64,000 nt of DNA from positions 1-64,000 of the forward strand of contig JAKLEZ010000026.1 in assembly GCA_022711465.1 (NCBI GenBank), written 5' to 3'. Below are positions 8,551 to 17,060 of the stretch, in pieces; the first letter of the stretch is position 1, and the number at the start of each line of letters is the position of its first letter. Below the pieces are notes generated by a model. That model was not told the origin of the DNA. It ran no database searches and was given only the letters and a program-made list of their open reading frames with translations. Position numbers and translations under genes: made by a program. The stretch is from Planctomycetota bacterium (lineage in GTDB: Bacteria; Planctomycetota; Phycisphaerae; UBA1845; PWPN01).

Positions 8551-8669
8551 CTAGCTCTACAGCGCAAAGTCGCTCAAATCGGGCTCCGCTCGAATTCCGC
8601 GACCCTGCTCGCGGCCCTGAAAATGCGGCTCGCGAGGTCGAAACGGACAACCTTGCGCTGTAGTGCTAG
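8551..8669. mobile_element. 119 bp MITE-like element with CTAG duplication
   Basis: The left end CTAG|CTCTACAGCGCAA (8551-8567) and right end TTGCGCTGTAGTG|CTAG (8653-8669) form 13 bp terminal inverted repeats with one mismatch, each bordered by CTAG. A 4 bp CTAG-type duplication is known for part of the IS5 family (YTAR targets). The interior has no coding capacity and holds a smaller inverted repeat (ctcgcg..cgcgag). An alternative reading is a large stem-loop acting as a terminator for the gene ending at 8510. Confidence 0.6.
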
Positions 8670-8918
8670 ATGCGTCCCCGTTTCCGACTCCTCGAAAAGA
8701 AATCACAAAGAAAAAGAAGAGAAGAAGGGAAAGGAAGGTAACAGAGTATAAGAGAGAGGATACCTCCGGTCAGCATGGGTGCGTACGCGCTGACTCCACA
8801 CATACTCCCCCCCTCGGCCGCTAGCTTTCAGTGGCACCACCTCACAATCCGGTCTGTTTGGCATGGGCATGCTGGGAATGCATCTTCCGCGTGAGGATGC
8901 GTGGTCGGCGATCACTAC

Positions 8919-8947
8919 TTCGCCGGGATGGGAAAGTCTTTTATACT
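8919..8947 (+). promoter_or_regulatory. Predicted sigma-70-type promoter for the zinc-ribbon operon
   Basis: TTCGCC (8919-8924), a 17-base spacer, then TATACT (8942-8947). The -10 box is good and the -35 box weak. Transcription would begin near 8954, leaving a leader of about 27 bases before ATG 8981, with a gaggtgag ribosome binding site. Confidence 0.45.
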
Positions 8948-8980
8948 CAGGCCTCTCGCAGGTCTCGTGAGGTGAGATCT

Positions 8981-9193
8981 ATGCCAAGAGGAAGGCCGCC
9001 GGTCTGCCCGTTATGCAAATCGGTCCGGTCAACGTCGAAGGGAACGAGAATCACGAAGAGTCTGGGTAAACGCCGAATCCGGCGCTGCAAGGACTGCAGC
9101 CGGAAGTTCACCCCGCGGAACCAGAAGCCCACCGGCCAGAAACCGGAAGTTGAGAAGACGCCCCCAGCCTCGGCAGCAAGTGGCCGAGGCTGA
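8981..9193 (+). CDS. Small zinc-ribbon protein
   Basis: 70 residues from ATG 8981, with gtgaggtgag 5-15 bases upstream. Two CxxC knuckles, CPLC (9-12) and CKDC (36-39), are separated by a basic stretch (TKSLGKRRIRR), forming a single zinc ribbon with a nucleic-acid-binding look; the C-terminal 30 residues are Pro/Lys-rich and probably disordered. The pattern resembles the zinc ribbon of IS1-type InsA proteins and small DNA-binding regulators, but no transposase is adjacent. It is the first gene of a tight three-gene set: 8 bases separate it from the next start. Function unknown. Confidence 0.6.
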   Translation: MPRGRPPVCPLCKSVRSTSKGTRITKSLGKRRIRRCKDCSRKFTPRNQKPTGQKPEVEKTPPASAASGRG

Positions 9194-9201
9194 GTTGTCA
9201 G

Positions 9202-9723
9202 ATGGAAGTAGAACAAGAGCCGCTGGACATTGTGAGCCAGGCGTTTTGCATGGCGGCAGCAGTAGAGCGATTCTCGGAGCAAGCTCGAACGTTCTACTAC
9301 GCCGTCACGCTCTCGAGGTATCTCTGCCCGGGATGCGGCCGCAGCGTGGAGATGGTCTCGGAAGGGACCTGCCAATACCATTCCTGCGGATCCTCCTTTG
9401 ATCCTACGGTGACATTCCAGCGTTGCGTAAGCTGCGGAGGTAAGCCGAGACTGATGGTCCGGCGGTACCAGTGCAGCAATTGCGGCCATGACGTGGTTTC
9501 GCGGTTTCTGTTTGACGGTTTGGTCTTCGATGCCGAGTACTTCCGGCAGAAGATGGCTGAATCCCGCGAGCGCAAGCGCGAGCTGCGCGAACGGGTGCGG
9601 CAGATGCTGGCCCAAGGCCGGTCACCGGCTATTCAACCGGAGCCCATAGATTTGGCCGCGATGCCCAGTCTACTAGAGGCGCTCGATGGCCTGGTGCGAG
9701 CGGAGGACGGTGAGGAACGGTGA
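9202..9723 (+). CDS. Triple zinc-knuckle protein, function unknown
   Basis: 173 residues from ATG 9202. The N-terminal 35 residues are helical (DIVSQAFCMAAAVERFSEQA). They are followed by eight Cys arranged as CPGC..CQYHSC and two clean pairs CVSC..CSNC, consistent with two or three zinc ribbons at residues 42-96. The rest is a charged helix (ESRERKRELRERVRQ) with an acidic Leu-rich tail. I do not recognise the family. Its stop overlaps the next start (GTGA), so translation is probably coupled. Possible roles are nucleic-acid binding or assembly with the neighbouring membrane protein. Confidence 0.6.
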   Translation: MEVEQEPLDIVSQAFCMAAAVERFSEQARTFYYAVTLSRYLCPGCGRSVEMVSEGTCQYHSCGSSFDPTVTFQRCVSCGGKPRLMVRRYQCSNCGHDVVSRFLFDGLVFDAEYFRQKMAESRERKRELRERVRQMLAQGRSPAIQPEPIDLAAMPSLLEALDGLVRAEDGEER

Positions 9724-10013
9724 GGCAGGACAATCGGCTGCTCTGCGTACGACCAACCGGACTGGCTCCACTGCTGACAATAATGCTCGTGATCAGCGTG
9801 CTCGCGAATCTGGTCTTGGGACTGGTTCTCTTACACTACACGAAAACACCACCGCCGAGTCAAGAGTCGCGAGAAGTACTTGAATGCGGTGCGATCCCGA
9901 TCGAGCTGATTCTCGGGGACCCGGCCTGCGCTGACAAGCTGCGCAGGGCGATGAATGTGACGAATGTGCGTGTATTAGCGGGCACGCCGGTAAGGTCTGA
10001 ATCGCGCCGTTAG
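9720..10013 (+). CDS. Small single-pass membrane protein
   Basis: 97 residues. The GTG start at 9720 shares bases with the TGA of the upstream gene. There is one strong transmembrane helix, residues 16-42 (LAPLLTIMLVISVLANLVLG), preceded by a basic N-terminus and followed by about 55 mostly polar residues with two Cys. No known domain. As the last gene of the zinc-ribbon trio it could anchor the other two at the membrane; this is inferred only from coupling. Confidence 0.5.
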   Translation: MRQDNRLLCVRPTGLAPLLTIMLVISVLANLVLGLVLLHYTKTPPPSQESREVLECGAIPIELILGDPACADKLRRAMNVTNVRVLAGTPVRSESRR

Positions 10014-10223
10014 GCGAGAACAGAGTCGACGCTGGCCGCGAAATCCTCCGCCAGCAGTAGGGAGTCTCCACACTCGAGGCCGGCGTTTTCAGACTCAAGG
10101 CGCGCCTCCAAACATCAGGCGTGCAATCGCCCCAACTTGGCGTCCGCGCTCACTCAGCGGGCATCCGTACACCCCGTGGGCGTATTCCTGCCGCGATCTG
10201 GCCGGCGGAAAGCCCTGACGCGG

Positions 10224-12155
10224 CTACACGCCACGCCGGCTCCACCGCAGGCCCATCAGGCCGAGGAGCACAAACGGAATCGTGACCGAGCCGGCCGCCC
10301 CGCAAAGAGCACGCGGGGGGGTGGCGGAGTTCCCCGGACTGGACTCCAGGCAATCGGGAGTTCCGTCGCTGTCGGAGTCGGTATCAGGGACGCCGCACCC
10401 GCAGGCCCCGGGTTCGGTCTTGTTGGGATCATTTGGGCAGTTATCGGTGGGGATGTTTCCGCCTCCGGAGTAGTCCGCCGGGACGGCGACGTTGCTGGTG
10501 ACGGTTCCGTTCTGGCCCGGCGCGCCCGCGGTGCCCGGTGTGCCGTTGCTGCCCTGTGTATCGTACGGATTCTTATTCCCTCCTAAACCCCGCGTTCCGC
10601 CCCATCCGCCGTCAACGCTTTGCGCGCCTGTCGGTCCCACGGCGGGTGCCTCGTAGAGGACGGTTCCGCCCACCCCGCCGGTTCCACCGTTACCGCCTCT
10701 GCCAGCCACGCCGTAGGCGAAGTCGGTGCCCGAACCGTGAGGTAGCGCCCATCCGGCCTGTCCGCCCGTGCCACCGGTCGCGCCGTTGCCGCCGGCTGCC
10801 GTGCACGAGAAGACGTTCGCAATGGCGGCCTTGGATCGGATTGCGATACTGCCCGCGTTCCCGCCGGAGGCTCCGTTGATGCCGTCCAGTCCGTTGAGTG
10901 GTGTGCTGCCCGGGCAGCCGTCATACGGGCATTTCCCGTCGTACCCCGGCCCCGCCTGACTGGCCTGCGTGGCGGCGGCGCCGCCGTTGACTGAGACCGT
11001 GATAAGGCCCGGCGACTTGATCTCGCCATCCGCGTAGATCGAGATGTGGCCGCCCGCTCCCGCAGCGCCTTGTCCGCCGGCGCTGCCGGCGTCGGACCCC
11101 TTCCCCGGGCCGCCCTGCGAGCCTGCGGTGGTAGACCTGCACTCGAGGGCGTTCGCGTCGCAGCATGCACCGGGTGCGCCCGCTTCGCCGCCGGCTCCGC
11201 CGATTCCGGCCTGGTTATTGCCCATGATTCCGCCGCCATCGGCGTGAAGGGTGAAGCTGCCGCCGGACGTGGCGGCATCGGCGCCGATGCTGATCTTGCC
11301 CGTGGCGTGAATGCCGATCGTGCCACCGGTTCCGCCGCCACCACCCGCGCCGCAGGCTCCGGCTATGCCGGCCTGTCCGCCGTTGCCGCCGTTACCTCCA
11401 CTGCCACCGCAGGCCAGCCCGCCGCTACCGCCCGCTCCGCCTGAGCCGGCGTCGCCGCCCGAGCCCCCGATCCTGCCGACGCCGCCGTTGACCTTGATGC
11501 CCTCCCCCTTCAACAACAGATCGCCGGTTACGTCGAGGGTGAGGGTGCCGCCGTTACCACCGCTGCCGCCGTTGCCACCGTTCCCACCGTTGCCGCCGGC
11601 CCCACCATTGCCGCCGCTGCCGCCGGATCCGCCTGGGCTGCAAGAATCCGCACCATCGCCACCAGCTCCACCCGTACCGCCCAGGCCGCCCCGGCCCGCA
11701 ATGCCACCGTTGGTTCCAGACAGATCGACCGAGCCTTGGATACTTGCGTTGCCATGTACGGTAATCGTGAGCTGGTAGCCGTTCTGGCCGTGCCCGGCAG
11801 AGAGACCGTTATCACCCGTTTTCCCCGGAAGGCCGGTTTGACCGGTTGAGCCGGCTTGGCCGGTTCCAGGCGACTGGTTTCCATCCACACCATCGGCGCC
11901 GTCGCTCGTGTTGCAGCGGATGATCCCCGTCGTGTCCAGCACGAAGACATACGCGTCACCCGGCCCGGTGACGGTCATACTCACATTTCCATCCAGCGCC
12001 AGTGTGCCGATGATGTTGACCGTGTCATAGACGTATGTCCCGCTCGACAGTGTCTGGGTTTGGCCGGCGGGGACGATGAGCGATGCCGCCTCGACACGAC
12101 CGCCGAGTATTGTCACGAACAGGATTACGCCAGAGAGTCTCTTGAACACCGACAT
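10224..12155 (-). CDS. Large glycine-rich exported surface protein with C-terminal sorting tail
   Basis: 643 residues from ATG 12155 with a GGAGG site 5-6 bases upstream. It has a Sec signal peptide (residues 1-23). Residues 24-90 look like a beta-rich domain. Residues 90-560 are dominated by GGxGG and GNGG repeats, resembling PGRS-type proteins of mycobacteria in composition, interrupted by beta-strand segments such as TLTLDVTGDLLLKG that suggest a repetitive beta-helix. Near residue 590 is a thrombospondin type-3-like calcium motif (DTDSDSDGTPDC) preceded by a Cys-rich CPNDPNKTEPGACGCG. The last 27 residues are Cys-Gly, a hydrophobic helix (SVTIPFVLLGLMGL) and WSRR, a tail like protein-sorting signals. 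Probably displayed on the cell surface. Confidence 0.75.
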   Translation of the reverse strand: MSVFKRLSGVILFVTILGGRVEAASLIVPAGQTQTLSSGTYVYDTVNIIGTLALDGNVSMTVTGPGDAYVFVLDTTGIIRCNTSDGADGVDGNQSPGTGQAGSTGQTGLPGKTGDNGLSAGHGQNGYQLTITVHGNASIQGSVDLSGTNGGIAGRGGLGGTGGAGGDGADSCSPGGSGGSGGNGGAGGNGGNGGNGGSGGNGGTLTLDVTGDLLLKGEGIKVNGGVGRIGGSGGDAGSGGAGGSGGLACGGSGGNGGNGGQAGIAGACGAGGGGGTGGTIGIHATGKISIGADAATSGGSFTLHADGGGIMGNNQAGIGGAGGEAGAPGACCDANALECRSTTAGSQGGPGKGSDAGSAGGQGAAGAGGHISIYADGEIKSPGLITVSVNGGAAATQASQAGPGYDGKCPYDGCPGSTPLNGLDGINGASGGNAGSIAIRSKAAIANVFSCTAAGGNGATGGTGGQAGWALPHGSGTDFAYGVAGRGGNGGTGGVGGTVLYEAPAVGPTGAQSVDGGWGGTRGLGGNKNPYDTQGSNGTPGTAGAPGQNGTVTSNVAVPADYSGGGNIPTDNCPNDPNKTEPGACGCGVPDTDSDSDGTPDCLESSPGNSATPPRALCGAAGSVTIPFVLLGLMGLRWSRRGV

Positions 12156-12220
12156 GTCCGCCTCCAGCCATCATTTCCCATCTGACCTGTGCCGGCTACG
12201 CCGCCGGGGTGCGTTCTGTC

Positions 12221-12226
12221 ATTATA
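12221..12226 (-). promoter_or_regulatory. Consensus -10 box for the glycine-rich protein
   Basis: On the minus strand the sequence reads TATAAT, 66 bases before the start codon at 12155. A weak -35 (TCTTCA) lies 17 bases further upstream. The adjacent minus-strand leader is GC-rich. Confidence 0.4.
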
Positions 12227-12333
12227 CAGCGCCCCGCGCCCGTTGAAGATGTAAGAAGTCGGGGCATCCTTGCGGCCCGTCCGGTACATTGGTTGCGCTG
12301 GACAACAATGTGCCTGACGGCAGGGAGGCCCCA

Positions 12334-13330
12334 ATGAGCAGTATACACTTTATCGGCGTGGATGCCCACTGCGGGAGTTCGGAGTTGAAGGCGGTCACGA
12401 TGAGCGGCCGATTGACCCATTGCTGGCAAGGCCCGACGACGATTCCGGCGCTGACGCAGGCGCAACTTGGCCCCCCTGGTTGACGAGTTCATCATCTGCG
12501 AACCGCGTCGGAATCACTTGATCGCCAAGGAGGGCGAGAAGGATGACCCCATTGACGCCGAGAAACTGGCTCACCTGCTGCGTGGAGGGTATCTCAAGCC
12601 GGTCCACCATCCAGAATCATTTGAGCGGATGGTCTTCAAGCAGCACGTCAACCTCTACCACGACCATGTTCGCCATCGGGTAGCCCAGGCCAATCGGATC
12701 ATGGGCTACGTTCGGCGACACGGCGTGTTCGTCAACGAGCAGGCCTTCGGCGATGAGGCCGGGCGGGACGATGTTCTGGCTCATCTCCCGAATCTCCGGC
12801 TGATTCGCTTTAACTTCCTGCTGCTCTGGGAGGGTTATGTCTCGGCCGCCCAGCAGGTGGACCGGTCCAGGCATCGATTGATCCGTATCGCCCGACAGGA
12901 GCAGCAGATCCGTCGCTTCACCGCTTTGCCGGGAATCTCTTGGATACGCGCGGCAACCATCTTCGTTTACCTGGACACGCCCTGGCGGTTCAAGAGTAAG
13001 GCAGCCCTATGGAAGTACATGGGCATCGGCCTGGAGCGTTATCGCAGCGGAAGTGGTCCCGGCTCATTGCACGTTGTGCGTCGGACCAACCGTACCCTGA
13101 AGACCATGATCCTCGGCGCGGCGAAGTCGGCAGTCGCGTCCGGGAGCAACCCGTTCGCCGACCAATACGGGAGGTGGGTCGATCAGGGAATCTCGCCTCG
13201 CAACGCGCGTCGCAACGTGGCTCGAAGCCAGGCGGCAACGCTGTGGGGTATGTGGAAAACCGGCAGCGAATATCGGGCGGAATGGGTTGGTCTTGCCTTG
13301 GCGTCGAACCCGTCGAGGTTGTCCGGATGA
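12334..13330 (+). pseudogene. Broken IS110-family transposase
   Basis: Two frames together make most of an IS110 transposase. ATG 12334 (GGGAGG just upstream) encodes SSIHFIGVDAHCGSSELKAV, with the first catalytic Asp (residue 10), but hits a stop at 12481. The other frame, from about 12467, gives DEFIICEPRRNHLIAKEGEK with DDPIDAEKLAHLLRGGY (later Asp residues), the coiled middle, and the C-terminal Tnp domain (RFTALPGISWIRAATIFVYL, RSGSGPGSLH with the expected Ser). The segment between, which should carry the second acidic residue of the DEDD set, is missing, so a deletion plus frameshift near 12460-12470 is likely. Probably inactive. Confidence 0.8.
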
Positions 13331-13691
13331 TCGCGATTCAGGCGAACGGCGGAGTTCCTATAGGCGCATTGGATCCAGCCATCGGCTGGAGTCCCTGCCC
13401 GTTGAATGAGCCCGTCGTTTCGTGCTACGCCCCCAGATCTGCATGGACCTCGAGAGAGAGTCCCGCATAGGTGCTTGGGCGACGGCTTTAACCGTACGCG
13501 AGAAAAAGACTCTGGGCAGACGAGCGATATCCGGTTGCAGATGGGAAGAAAAAGATGCTTTGAGGGAAAAGACCCTGGAGCCTGCTCCGCGAGGTAACGT
13601 TGTGCCCAGTTCGAAGGGTGCCCCTCGAGAAGTCAATCCCGGATACCGGGACACCCGCGGAGAGGGTGTCTTGATTTCTCGCTTCTTATAG
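13331..13691. other. Non-coding region downstream of the IS110 transposase
   Basis: About 360 bp with no supported gene. A 19-20 bp imperfect direct repeat sits near both edges: tataggcgcattggatcca at 13359 and tataggtgcgcctggatcca at 13687. IS110-family elements carry a structured bridge RNA in a non-coding flank (upstream in IS110-type, downstream in IS1111-type elements), so this stretch is a candidate element end, but I could not fold it by eye. Confidence 0.35.
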
Positions 13692-14174
13692 GTGCGCCTG
13701 GATCCAATTGAGAGGCCGCCGGTGGAGCACGTCCCCACCTACGCAGCCGGCGTCCGACTGGCCGAGTTCATGAGTGAACACATGCAGGAGTTGTACGGCT
13801 TCCCCGGCTGTGAATCCTCCCTTTCGTTGGAATCGGAGTCGGCGTCACGTGCCTCGAATGGGTGGAGTGAAAAGGATAGGGGCATGTCCAAGTCTCTGGA
13901 CGATGTGGTCGACGAGCTGTGGTCGGCGACTGATGCCTTCCGACAGATCTCAACCGCGATGGACCAGCAGGTCATGGGCGATTCGATTGACTCCTGCCCG
14001 AACCACTCGTACGACGAGCCTCCACAAGAGCAGGAGGCTGGCTTGGAGCACTTGGTGGACTCCGCGTGGAACGAACAGGCGGCAGCGATGACCCAGCCCC
14101 CGGTACAACAGATGGAAGACGAGTGGATGCAGCAGATGCGAGACCCGTTCGGCATGATGGGACCGACGATGTAG
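13692..14174 (+). CDS. Hypothetical acidic protein
   Basis: 160 residues if the GTG at 13692 is used; an in-frame ATG at 13770 gives 134. Neither has a good ribosome binding site. Composition is acidic and rich in Gln, Met, Ser and Glu. The middle (SLDDVVDELWSATDAFRQI) and end (WNEQAAAMTQPPVQQMEDEW, then DPFGMMGPTM) look like a folded helical segment and a tail. No known domain. The start lies at the downstream copy of the repeat bordering the IS110 non-coding region, so the true 5' end may have been altered by insertion. Confidence 0.45.
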   Translation: MRLDPIERPPVEHVPTYAAGVRLAEFMSEHMQELYGFPGCESSLSLESESASRASNGWSEKDRGMSKSLDDVVDELWSATDAFRQISTAMDQQVMGDSIDSCPNHSYDEPPQEQEAGLEHLVDSAWNEQAAAMTQPPVQQMEDEWMQQMRDPFGMMGPTM

Positions 14175-14306
14175 GCGTGGTGCCGGCGCTCAACCCGTAA
14201 GTGCGCTTCCGCGCACCACTTGCGGCGATCTTGTTTTCTTCATCGCAAAGAGACTTGCGCGATCGCTAGGGTCGCGCTATCCTGGATGGCGAAAGGATGG
14301 TGTGTC

Positions 14307-14609
14307 ATGTCACTTGGAATCCGCAAGCTGATCGTGTTCGGATCGGTGGCCTCGGTGTTCCTGTTGGCCAACATGCTGCTACTCGCTCATTGGCTTGATC
14401 GAGTGGAAGCGATCGGGTGGGCGAACTGGCTTCGGCAGGAGTTCCTCACAGGCACAGCTTTGACTGTTATTCTCGCCTTGCTCGTCCTACTGATGCCGGC
14501 GCGGCAGGTGACCACGGCTGGTGGACAGACCGGCCGGCGGTGCCCGGCGTGTGATGGCAGCATCGCGCGACAGGCCAAGTACTGCGGGGAGTGCGGGTCA
14601 AGGGTGTGA
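14307..14609 (+). CDS. Two-helix membrane protein with C-terminal zinc ribbon
   Basis: 100 residues from ATG 14307 with gaaaggatgg upstream. Two transmembrane helices (residues ~8-28 FGSVASVFLLANMLLLAHW; ~48-66 GTALTVILALLVLLM) are followed by a cytosolic zinc ribbon: CPACDGSIARQAKYCGECG. Membrane-anchored zinc ribbons of this design are common orphan genes in bacteria, with no single known role. It lies in the gene-poor stretch between the IS110 copy and the integrase. Confidence 0.6.
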   Translation: MSLGIRKLIVFGSVASVFLLANMLLLAHWLDRVEAIGWANWLRQEFLTGTALTVILALLVLLMPARQVTTAGGQTGRRCPACDGSIARQAKYCGECGSRV

Positions 14610-15040
14610 GGAGAACCCCTGTTGCAGCTTATCCTCTGCTCCCCCCTCCTCTGGCTACGCTCTTCTGCGTCTTGAGCATGACCGGCGCGGGTATGCCGTA
14701 TTCGGCCAGAAAACAAAGGAGACTCCTATTAAACCAGATGATACCGCTGAGCGTGACGGTGAGCCAGTTCACGATGGCCTAGGCAAACTTCCCTATGGCG
14801 ATCTTGCCGACGCCCTCAACGGGAGTCTCACGACGCGCTCGGGCCGCTCGGGCGGGTCTTCCTAAGGCCGGGACCTGTGGCCGTAGTCGCTTGCCAGGAA
14901 CTCGACCGGGGACTTCGGGCCGCGGGAGCGACAGCCATCTGTCGAGGTACTCAGGTTGTAGCGCTTCGCCGGTTTGCTGCCATTCCGCTCACTCACCGCA
15001 ACAAAAGCCGGCTATGCGGACCCACCCGGCTGAGGTTGAA
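14610..15040. other. Intergenic region, nothing recognised
   Basis: About 430 bp between a plus-strand and a minus-strand gene (convergent). Short frames occur but none has a start signal or recognisable content. No clear terminator hairpin with a T-run was found. Confidence 0.35.
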
Positions 15041-16711
15041 TCAAGGCCCAGCGCGAAGACCGGCCGAGCCCAGTGTGTCTGTCGGACCTGTGAAACCTGG
15101 GCCGCCTGCCGCCACGTAGCCGTGGCTCGCGCCTGAGGCATCCGGGCTCACCCAGAAGGCAAACAGCCGGCCGTTCTTCACGTGGAAACGAAATCGAACC
15201 GGTCGTCCCGCCACCCGTGACAGGTCATCCGCGCCCTTCCACTCTACCCGCTGCAACGTCGCGTCTGCCTGCATGCGTCGGCAGTTTTCGCGGGAGAACG
15301 GGGCGATCACCTGTCCATCCTTATCCAGGACCTCGCCGTAGAGCCCGCCTTCGGACGCATCCGCATTGATGAACAGGTGCTTCCCTGTGAATCGCACCGG
15401 GCGCGTACGGAGGAACCCGCCGGAGCTGCCGGCATCCATTGAGGCGAACCCGTCGCGGCGAAGGGTGGCCAAGCCCGTGGTGCAGACGCCGGACGTGGGG
15501 GAACCGAGGACACCTGCCCGCCCGCTCACATAGAAGTACAACGTGTCCCCGACGATTAGGCAGCAGCCGCCCGCGGACTGCACGTTGCCCCAGTTCCAAT
15601 CGCCGTGGCGATCCGATACCGGGATGAAGGCCTCACGGACCGGGCGGTACCAGTGAAAGCCGTCGCGGCTATAGCCGAGGACGATGTCGTTGGGTTTCGG
15701 GCGGTCGCGCGGCTGGCCGCGCCAAATGGAGAACAGGCCCAGCAGTACACTCTCGTAGGCAACGCAGTCGAGATTGTAGAGCTGGGGCTGCGTATCGAGG
15801 TCTTTTCGTCGTGCATCGAGGCCGTCGGCGCCGACCCAGAGCACCGGCTCATCCGGCTTCCACCGTGCGGCCGTAATCGCGTCTGGCCCCTCGTGGTAGC
15901 GGCGCGATCGCACTTGCGGCCCCGATTCGCCCAGCGAATCGCTCCCGCGGATGCCGTATACCCAGACGTTCCGGAATGGGTTGTGGAACACCGTTGTGCG
16001 GTCCCCGCACGGCCCGCTGCGGGTCACCGGCTTGCCCCAGTGGATGCCGTCGGGCGAGAAGTGGACGGTGATCGCCCCTGAGCCCTCGGGATGTGCGAAG
16101 ATGAACAGCTTGTAACGCCGCTGCGTATCCGGTTCGGCGAGGTCGAGCCACACCGTACCCGAGTCGCGCGGCGTCTTGAGCACGATATTCGTGCCTGAGA
16201 CTACGTCGAGCACAGGCTTGTCCCAGCGGACCCCGTCGCGGGAGGTGGCGTAGCACGTGCCGCCAACGTACCCGCCCATGTACCACATCTTGAAGAGCCG
16301 GTCCTTCGGATCGTACCAGACGCCATCGCTGAAGACCATCGCGGTGGGGCTGTCCGACGTCTGCTCCCACGGTCGATCGGGCTTCACGATGGGCGTTGCC
16401 GGGTGGAACCGTGCCATGTGGTACGTCCGCTGCAACGTCGTCTCCTCGACGAGGAAGTCATCCACGAACAGTTGCCGGCCGACGTCGATCGGAATTACGC
16501 CGGGCAGGTCCTTGAGATAGGGCACCGGCATGGGCTCGGGTCGGAGCCGGAGATCCCGGGGCGGCCAGAGACGCGCAAGCCGGATTCCATTGTATAGGCA
16601 TTGGTCCTCTGCCTGCTCATCTGCCACTACAGGTGCTGCGGCAAGCGTCACTCCGAGAGCGAGCGCCGCGCCGGAGGACCTCCCGAACCACGGTATCCGA
16701 AGTCTCCTCAT
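15041..16711 (-). CDS. Secreted five-bladed beta-propeller glycosidase-like protein
   Basis: 556 residues. The ATG at 16711 has an excellent GGAGGTGA site 5 bases upstream. Residues 1-31 are a Sec signal peptide ending VVADE. The mature protein opens with GRQLFVDDFLVEETTLQRTY and a PIVKPDRPWE segment, then GVWYDPKDRLFKMWYMGGYV, CYATSRDGVRWDKP, FSPDGIHWGKP and GYSRDGFHWYRP. Repeated SxDGxxW motifs mark propeller blades like those of GH43/GH32-type enzymes. I recognise it as a family heavily expanded in planctomycetes whose substrates are mostly unknown. The first Asp pair (VDD) is a plausible catalytic acid by analogy with GH43/GH32. Monocistronic. Confidence 0.75.
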   Translation of the reverse strand: MRRLRIPWFGRSSGAALALGVTLAAAPVVADEQAEDQCLYNGIRLARLWPPRDLRLRPEPMPVPYLKDLPGVIPIDVGRQLFVDDFLVEETTLQRTYHMARFHPATPIVKPDRPWEQTSDSPTAMVFSDGVWYDPKDRLFKMWYMGGYVGGTCYATSRDGVRWDKPVLDVVSGTNIVLKTPRDSGTVWLDLAEPDTQRRYKLFIFAHPEGSGAITVHFSPDGIHWGKPVTRSGPCGDRTTVFHNPFRNVWVYGIRGSDSLGESGPQVRSRRYHEGPDAITAARWKPDEPVLWVGADGLDARRKDLDTQPQLYNLDCVAYESVLLGLFSIWRGQPRDRPKPNDIVLGYSRDGFHWYRPVREAFIPVSDRHGDWNWGNVQSAGGCCLIVGDTLYFYVSGRAGVLGSPTSGVCTTGLATLRRDGFASMDAGSSGGFLRTRPVRFTGKHLFINADASEGGLYGEVLDKDGQVIAPFSRENCRRMQADATLQRVEWKGADDLSRVAGRPVRFRFHVKNGRLFAFWVSPDASGASHGYVAAGGPGFTGPTDTLGSAGLRAGP

Positions 16712-16990
16712 GTGTTCACCTCCAGCTACGTGGTCGCAATGGATCTCGCCCGGCGGAGTTCCTCGGTTTGAGCTCTGCTGCCACAGGTTGGCCGTCCTTC
16801 GCGGTGAAATTGTACGCCGAGGATCTCTCTGGCGATAGCCGTGTCAACCAGGCATATCTCTCTTGATGCCCATGAGCGCTTGGCGATGACCTGCAGACGG
16901 CGTTGGACCAGTTCACGTCGATTGCGAATGGGTCGAAGGGGTGACGAAAGCACCTATGGTGTTCGCGTCGTCCCTGGTTGCAGTTCGGCC
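16712..16990. other. Spacer between integrase and propeller gene
   Basis: About 280 bp upstream of the propeller gene and downstream of the integrase. No gene supported. The hairpin at 16991-17017 lies at its integrase-proximal end. Confidence 0.35.
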
Positions 16991-17017
16991 CCCGCCGGTC
17001 GCAAGATGACCGGCGGG
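16991..17017 (-). terminator. Hairpin downstream of the integrase
   Basis: Perfect 10 bp stem CCCGCCGGTC / GACCGGCGGG with a 7-base loop, 44 bases past the integrase stop on the minus strand. No T-run follows, so intrinsic termination is plausible but unproven. Confidence 0.5.
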
Positions 17018-17060
17018 AGTCGCACGACGGCCGGAACCGCCGGTACCGCGAAAGAACAGT

